A stretch of 64,000 bases of DNA from Bacteroidota bacterium (lineage in GTDB: Bacteria > Bacteroidota > Bacteroidia > Flavobacteriales > Weeksellaceae), in the NCBI GenBank assembly GCA_023387375.1, contig JAEWIE010000040.1, forward strand, positions 193,561 through 257,560, read 5' to 3'. Positions 59,410-64,000 of the stretch are shown piece by piece (the first letter of the stretch is position 1; each line of letters opens with the position of its first letter). The notes beneath the pieces were generated by a model that was not told where the DNA came from, made no database searches, and saw only the letters and a list, made by a program, of their open reading frames with translations. The translations under genes and the position numbers were made by a program.

Positions 59410-60792
59410 CTAAATTAAGGTCTTAATCTTCTGGATCATTTGGTCCGCAAGTTCGTCTGCTTTTTTCTGGCTTGATGCCTCGGTATAGATTCGTATGATG
59501 GGCTCGGTGTTTGATTTTCGTAGGTGTGCCCAAGAATCATCAAAATCGATTTTTACTCCATCGATCGTGCTTATTTCCTCTCCTTTAAAGGAGCTTTCTA
59601 CGCGCTCAAGTAGTTGATCTACATTGATTTCTGGAGTAAGTTCCATTTTCTTTTTTCCCATAAAGTAGGCAGGATACGAAGCGCGAAGCTCAGAAACGGA
59701 AATTTCTAATTCTGCAAGATGAGTCAAAAACAGAGCTGCCCCCACGAGAGAGTCACGTCCGTAATGTAGTTCAGGATAAATAATTCCTCCGTTTCCTTCT
59801 CCTCCAATCACGGCGTTTTTTTCTTTCATGAGCGTGACTACATTCACTTCTCCCACTGCGCTTGCAAAATAACTGGAATTATGTCTGTGCGCGATATCGC
59901 GAAGTGCGCGACTTGACGAAAGGTTTGAGATTGCGACTCCTGGCTTGTGCTTAAGTAAGTAATCCGCAACAGCCACTAGCGTATATTCTTCGCCAAACAT
60001 TTCTCCATTCTCGTCAATAATGGCAAGTCGATCGACATCAGGATCGACCACGAGACCTAAATCTGCTTTTTCTTTCTTTACGAGTTCACAGATATCTGTA
60101 AGGTGTTCTTTTAGAGGTTCTGGATTGTGTGGAAAATGCCCCGTTGGTTCGCAGTATAGAGGTACAACTGTACATCCTAATTGTTCCAAAAGCGGAACCA
60201 TAGAGATTCCTCCCGTAGAGTTCACTGCATCGAGTACAACTTTGAACTTTTTCTCTTTTATAAGGGTCTGATTCACCGTCGGTAAATCAAGGATTTTATC
60301 AATATGAAGTTGGATTGCCCTGTCAAAAGTTTCATACTTTCCAAGTTCATCAACCTCGGCATAATCAAAAGCTTCGTCCTGTGCGATTTGAAGAAGTTCA
60401 GCTCCGTTTTCTCCACTGATGAATTCTCCTTTTTCGTTGAGTAATTTTAACGCATTCCACTGTTTTGGATTGTGAGAAGCGGTAAGTATTATACCTCCGT
60501 CCGCTTTTAACTCAGGAACCATCATCTCCACGGTGGGAGTTGTAGAAAGTCCTAAATCGATAACATTGATTCCAAGGCCTTGCAAAGTCGCGCACACAAG
60601 GGAGCTTACCATAGACCCTGAAATTCTTGCATCTCTACCCACTACGATTTTCAAGTTTCGTTTTTGGGTTGTGTTTTGAAGCCAAGTTCCATAGGCAGAA
60701 GTGAATTTTACGACATCTAATGGGGTAAGGTTTTCATTTACAGGCCCTCCAATGGTGCCTCGAATTCCTGAAATACTTTTTATTAAGGACAT
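59410..60792 (-). CDS. glmM: Phosphoglucosamine mutase
   Basis: Converts glucosamine 6-phosphate to glucosamine 1-phosphate for UDP-GlcNAc synthesis. The 460-residue alpha-D-phosphohexomutase has the N-terminal GIRGTIGG, the phosphoserine loop ILTASHNPKQWN, the Mg-binding loop VDPDVDRLAI, the sugar-binding VIGGEGNGG and the C-terminal RKSNTEPIIRIYTEA. The Bacteroidota version is often annotated as phosphoglucosamine mutase; related phosphomannomutase activity cannot be excluded. Confidence 0.92.
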   Translation of the reverse strand: MSLIKSISGIRGTIGGPVNENLTPLDVVKFTSAYGTWLQNTTQKRNLKIVVGRDARISGSMVSSLVCATLQGLGINVIDLGLSTTPTVEMMVPELKADGGIILTASHNPKQWNALKLLNEKGEFISGENGAELLQIAQDEAFDYAEVDELGKYETFDRAIQLHIDKILDLPTVNQTLIKEKKFKVVLDAVNSTGGISMVPLLEQLGCTVVPLYCEPTGHFPHNPEPLKEHLTDICELVKKEKADLGLVVDPDVDRLAIIDENGEMFGEEYTLVAVADYLLKHKPGVAISNLSSSRALRDIAHRHNSSYFASAVGEVNVVTLMKEKNAVIGGEGNGGIIYPELHYGRDSLVGAALFLTHLAELEISVSELRASYPAYFMGKKKMELTPEINVDQLLERVESSFKGEEISTIDGVKIDFDDSWAHLRKSNTEPIIRIYTEASSQKKADELADQMIQKIKTLI

Positions 60793-60825
60793 ATTTTTTG
60801 CGTTTTATTCATGGGTTTGTCTCTG

Positions 60826-60833
60826 CAAAATTA
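60826..60833 (-). promoter_or_regulatory. Bacteroidota -7 promoter element of glmM
   Basis: On the minus strand TAATTTTG matches TAnnTTTG, 33 bases before the glmM ATG. No clear -33 element. Confidence 0.5.
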
Positions 60834-60887
60834 GTGAACTTATTTGTTTCGATCACTAGATGTTTATAAATGCTTTTGCACGATAGA

Positions 60888-61034
60888 CTAGGAACAGCAG
60901 CTGCTTTCGCAGCCGGGTTTGTTTTTGCCTTTTTTGGATGAAAATTTGCCTGCAAAAACTTTGTATAGTCGGTAACATGCGCCTATCACTAAAACGCTAA
61001 TTATTCCATATTGAATCAGTAATGAAGTATCCAT
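60888..61034 (-). CDS. FeoB-associated Cys-rich membrane protein
   Basis: A 48-residue protein with one N-terminal transmembrane helix (LLIQYGIISVLVIGACYRLY) and a basic tail ending in PGCESSCCS, with three clustered cysteines. This is the typical FeoB-associated Cys-rich protein. It lies 19 bases after feoB on the same strand, as the last gene of the feo operon. It is believed to assist ferrous iron transport; the mechanism is unknown. Confidence 0.88.
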   Translation of the reverse strand: MDTSLLIQYGIISVLVIGACYRLYKVFAGKFSSKKGKNKPGCESSCCS

Positions 61035-61053
61035 TTTTATTCTTTTTTAAAGG

Positions 61054-63090
61054 TTAGCTCAAAAATTGGTAAGCAGCCATCGCCGCAATATAGGCTAGCC
61101 CTGTCATGGCAACCACTTGGAGCAAAGTCCATTTCCAACTTTTTGTTTCTTGGTATACAACGGCAATGGTGGAAACGCATTGCATTGCAAATGCATAATA
61201 GATAAGAACCGAAATTCCTGAAGCTAAGGTAAAGACTTTTTCACCATTTGCTTTTACATCATTTCGCATTTTGTCTATAATTCGTTCCTCGGGAACATCG
61301 TCGTCAAGACTATAAAGGGTTGCCATTGTTCCTACAAAAACTTCACGTGCTGCGAAACTTGAGATGATGGAAACCCCCATTTTCCAATCATATCCTAAAG
61401 GTTCAACCACAGGTTCAATGACTTTACCCATTTTGGCAAGGTAGGAATGGTCTAAATGAACGTCGGTCTCAACAAATTTTCCTTGGGTTTGACTTGGTCC
61501 CATATAACTAAGTGCCCATAGAATAATACTCACTGCAAAAATTACTTTCCCTGCTCCGTTAATAAACTCCCATACTTTAACGCCTGTAAGTTTTAGGTCG
61601 TATTTGAATTGAGGCATCTTGTAAGGAGGGAGATCCATAATCAAATAACTCTTTACGTTCTGTCTGATGATTTTCTTTAGGACAAAGGCAGACCCAAGCG
61701 AGGCCACAAATCCTAAAAGATACATTGCAAGTAGTGCAATTGCACGGTTACTGAATCCAAATGCATTTCCTTCTGGGATTACAATGGCAATGATGATACT
61801 ATAGACCGGAAGACGAGCTGCGCAGGTCATGAAAGGAGTGACCAGAATTGTAATAAGTCTCTCCTTGACGTTCTCGATATTTCTCGTGGATTTAATGGCG
61901 GGAATCGCACAAGCAATCCCAGAAACGAGAGGAACGATACTTTTTCCGTTGAGTCCAAAAGGACGTAAAAAGCGGTCCATCAAAAAGACCACTCGGGCCA
62001 TATATCCAGAATCTTCTAGTAAATACAGGAAGTAAAGTAGGATACCAATCTGTGGGGCAAAGATGACAATTCCGCCAATCCCTGGTAAAATCCCATTACT
62101 GAGTAAACTATTTAGAGGCCCTTCAGGCAAGGCGGACGAGGTCCATTCCGCTAGCATAACAAAGAGGCTGTCTATCCAGTTCATCGGGTATTCTGCCATG
62201 TAGAATACCATTTGGAATAAGAAAAGTAGAATTGCAATAAAGAACACATATCCCCAGAATTTATGAACTAGAATTTTATCTAGTTTTTCGGTTAAAAGCT
62301 CTTTAAACTGTGGCTTTTTTGTTACCACGTCCTTTATAACCCCATCAATAGTCTGGTAACGACGAATCGTCTCTTGGGTTTGCAGTCGTTTTGGTACAAT
62401 ACATTTTGCCTCGGTTTCATTTAGTTTCTCATGAACGGAATCGAGTTTTCCAAGATAGGTATCGGAAGAAAGTAGTGTCCATACTTTATACGGGTTCTTT
62501 TCTTCCGTTTGAGATGCAATTTTATGTACAATTGCTTTTTGTTCTAGAGGTATATTGAACTGAATCGAATTGGTACTAGAAAACTCATTCTTATAAATGC
62601 TTTCTTTTATATCTTCAATTCCAATCCTTTCTTTTGCGTTGGTTTGTAATACCTTGACCTTAGTGATTTGCGCCAGTTTTTCAAAATCGATGGTGATTCC
62701 TCTTCGATGCGCTTCATCCAATTGGTTGACCACAAGCAAAAGAGGCATTCCAAGATCCTGAATTTGTTGAAACAAAAGAAGTCCTCTTTTCAGGTTCATC
62801 GCATCCATCATGTACACAATGCCCGAATACTGATGTTGTTCTTCAATCAGGTATTTGGAGAAAATAGCTTCGTCCTCTGCTTCTGGATAGATGCTATAGG
62901 CACCTGGTAAATCTATGATTTCAACTTCCTCGTTTTTGTAGGAGTAACGACCTGAGTGACTCGCTACGGTAACCCCTGCATAATTACCTGTTTTTTGTTT
63001 TTTATTGCAAAGTGTATTAAATACTGTAGATTTTCCCACATTAGGGTTACCTACTAAAAGTATTTGTTTGATAGGCTTTTTGGTTTGCAT
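61054..63090 (-). CDS. feoB: Ferrous iron transporter FeoB
   Basis: Imports Fe2+ across the inner membrane. The 678-residue protein has a cytoplasmic G domain with G1 GNPNVGKST (residues 14-22), G3 DLPGAYS and G4 NQLD, then a helical linker. The membrane domain has two Gate regions: LVSGIACAIPAIKSTRNIEN, with the conserved Cys, and ISSFAAREVFVGTM. The length is a little short at the C-terminus compared with E. coli. Its start codon overlaps the feoA stop codon by one base. Confidence 0.97.
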   Translation of the reverse strand: MQTKKPIKQILLVGNPNVGKSTVFNTLCNKKQKTGNYAGVTVASHSGRYSYKNEEVEIIDLPGAYSIYPEAEDEAIFSKYLIEEQHQYSGIVYMMDAMNLKRGLLLFQQIQDLGMPLLLVVNQLDEAHRRGITIDFEKLAQITKVKVLQTNAKERIGIEDIKESIYKNEFSSTNSIQFNIPLEQKAIVHKIASQTEEKNPYKVWTLLSSDTYLGKLDSVHEKLNETEAKCIVPKRLQTQETIRRYQTIDGVIKDVVTKKPQFKELLTEKLDKILVHKFWGYVFFIAILLFLFQMVFYMAEYPMNWIDSLFVMLAEWTSSALPEGPLNSLLSNGILPGIGGIVIFAPQIGILLYFLYLLEDSGYMARVVFLMDRFLRPFGLNGKSIVPLVSGIACAIPAIKSTRNIENVKERLITILVTPFMTCAARLPVYSIIIAIVIPEGNAFGFSNRAIALLAMYLLGFVASLGSAFVLKKIIRQNVKSYLIMDLPPYKMPQFKYDLKLTGVKVWEFINGAGKVIFAVSIILWALSYMGPSQTQGKFVETDVHLDHSYLAKMGKVIEPVVEPLGYDWKMGVSIISSFAAREVFVGTMATLYSLDDDVPEERIIDKMRNDVKANGEKVFTLASGISVLIYYAFAMQCVSTIAVVYQETKSWKWTLLQVVAMTGLAYIAAMAAYQFLS

Positions 63091-63344
63091 TAGGATACGG
63101 TGTCTACAATAATAAATCTTGCTTCTTCCTCTCGAAGGGCAATTCTACTTCTTTCTTCTCCAAATTCAATGTAAAGAGGTCCTTTAAAAGGAGCTTGATA
63201 CAATATTTTGAATTGGGTGCTTGGAAGCAGGCCCATCTCAATTATTTTGGTTGGCATTTTCAAGGTGGCGTTGTCGTAATCAACTATGATTCCCACTTTA
63301 CTTTGGGGAAAACAACATAGTTTATTGGAGTCGTCTCTTTTCAA
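63090..63344 (-). CDS. feoA: Ferrous iron transport protein FeoA
   Basis: A small SH3-like protein of about 84 residues that supports FeoB. Segments MPTKIIEMGLLPSTQFKILY and GPLYIEFGEERSRIALREEEA match the FeoA fold. No ATG can be used. The only upstream in-frame codons before a TAA stop are ATT, CCA and TTG, and the internal ATG would remove a third of the domain. So the start is very probably the TTG at 63344, 23 bases after a good -7 element. It is first in the feoA-feoB-Cys-rich protein operon. Confidence 0.9.
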   Translation of the reverse strand: MKRDDSNKLCCFPQSKVGIIVDYDNATLKMPTKIIEMGLLPSTQFKILYQAPFKGPLYIEFGEERSRIALREEEARFIIVDTVS

Positions 63345-63367
63345 TGGAATAGGGTTTTAACTAGATG

Positions 63368-63375
63368 CAAATATA
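63368..63375 (-). promoter_or_regulatory. Bacteroidota -7 promoter element of the feo operon
   Basis: On the minus strand TATATTTG matches TAnnTTTG and lies 23 bases before the feoA TTG. A transcript from it would have a leader too short for any other start upstream of the TTG. Confidence 0.65.
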
Positions 63376-63429
63376 CGTTATTTACATTTAATCTAAATAA
63401 GAATAAAGGCAATATGAATTAAAACGAAA

Positions 63430-63460
63430 TCGGAACTAATACGAGTTGTATTAGTTCCGA
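63430..63460 (-). terminator. Perfect 13-bp hairpin after the partial GLPGLI gene
   Basis: TCGGAACTAATAC at 63430-63442 pairs perfectly with its complement at 63448-63460 across GAGTT. On the minus strand TTTCGTTTTAATTC follows. It lies 28 bases past the GLPGLI gene stop codon and before the feo promoter. Confidence 0.65.
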
Positions 63461-63487
63461 ATCACTATTTAATTAAAGGATATGAAT

Positions 63488-64000
63488 CTATTTGTTTGCT
63501 TTTTTTTGAGAAATTTCAATCTGGTTGTTATTCTCATTTAGATGCTTTTTAAGCATTTCTTCTTGGTCTTTCATCATTTTTGCGATAGAAGTACCGTCTG
63601 GCATTTTTGCATCTGCAGGGATTTGAGAAAGTTGAGAACGGATGCTTCCGAACGGATCTTTTTTGTAAGCTGCGTAGAGCTGTTCGAACTTGCTTCGACT
63701 TACAACCAAATCATTTCCTCTTGCGCCCATGCTTTCCGTAAGCGTTTCGGAGTATGATTTTTCTTGAAAATCAGGAACGTTTTTGTTTCCTTTAAGCTCC
63801 CAAGAGTAATTGTTCTGCTCATCGCTTAACTTTACAATAAGACCAGGAAGACCGAAGAATTTATAAGGTCCATCTTGAAAAGGAATTTCAGTGGAGAACC
63901 AAGCGGTCCAGTTTCTACCACCAAAGGAAGTAGTCGCTTTTTGCGCTGGATACTCACCAATTGTTTTCTTTTCGTCTTGAATTTTCCAATCAAACTTTAG
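63488..64000 (-). CDS. GLPGLI family protein (5' part outside window)
   Basis: The frame is open to the window edge; the 170 C-terminal residues are visible. GGRNWTAWFSTEIP and DGPYKFFGLPGLIVKLSD place it in the GLPGLI family. It is a paralogue of the complete protein at 27374, with the same order of segments but a different Lys/Gln-rich C-terminus (HLNENNNQIEISQKK). The signal peptide lies outside the window. An internal Met at 63730 is not the start. Confidence 0.9.
   Translation of the reverse strand, partial: LKFDWKIQDEKKTIGEYPAQKATTSFGGRNWTAWFSTEIPFQDGPYKFFGLPGLIVKLSDEQNNYSWELKGNKNVPDFQEKSYSETLTESMGARGNDLVVSRSKFEQLYAAYKKDPFGSIRSQLSQIPADAKMPDGTSIAKMMKDQEEMLKKHLNENNNQIEISQKKANK

Noticed and set aside
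1..64000. CRISPR arrays, tRNA or rRNA genes, transposases, prophage genes
   Set aside because: Reading both strands gave no regularly spaced repeats, no cloverleaf-like or rRNA-like sequence and no such proteins.

Overview
The window is a contiguous piece of a Bacteroidota chromosome, most likely from the order Flavobacteriales and close to the Weeksellaceae/Chryseobacterium group. The evidence is the -7 element TAnnTTTG in front of many genes, the near absence of Shine-Dalgarno sites, a six-gene alternative complex III operon, the gliding lipoprotein GldH, GLPGLI proteins, a RicT/PSP1 protein with a Cys-rich N-terminus, a fused SpmA/SpmB protein, and AccD without its zinc ribbon. The DNA is AT-rich and densely coding. 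I saw no rRNA, tRNA, CRISPR array, insertion sequence or prophage.

Layout. 1-2.6 kb: 3' part of ftsZ, a YqeY-like protein, a bacilliredoxin. 2.6-11.4 kb (minus strand): DUF6483-like protein with an SpmAB-type membrane protein, M14 peptidase, DUF6973 protein, accD, fbaA, nadK, a CBS protein, a SPOUT methyltransferase. A promoter and terminator at 10.7 kb enclose no ORF and suggest a very small RNA. 11.4-21 kb: mutS, YhiN-like flavoprotein, thioesterase, thiL, LpxH-type phosphoesterase, pepT, mvaB, sulfurtransferase. 21-27 kb (minus): DUF59/MIP18 protein, exonuclease, metallopeptidase, and sufD-sufC-sufB-sufA with promoter and terminator. 27-36 kb: GLPGLI protein, rplY, prs, DUF4840 lipoprotein, an ECF sigma factor overlapping a membrane-anchored beta-barrel protein, SGNH lipoprotein, FadL porin. 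36-43.6 kb: ricT-gldH-PBP1A, selO, DUF6080-like membrane protein, SPOR protein. 43.8-52.2 kb: actABCDEF. 52-58 kb: lipoprotein, apt, TPR protein with ribH, zinc metallopeptidase, secreted protein, EamA permease. 58-64 kb (minus): TPR protein, glmM, feoA-feoB-FeoB-associated protein, partial second GLPGLI protein.

Functional themes are core housekeeping (division, lipid and wall precursors, nucleotide salvage, mismatch repair), iron handling (FeoAB, Suf), quinol oxidation (complex III) and envelope maintenance.

The most unusual locus is the 300-base gap at 22.14-22.44 kb. It holds a 20-codon leader ORF whose stop codon lies at the base of a terminator hairpin. An 8-bp perfect pairing competes with that hairpin. 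Downstream is the beginning of what looks like a multidrug MFS transporter gene, cut off by a nonsense codon and a rearrangement. I read it as a ribosome-stalling attenuator left in front of a decayed efflux gene.
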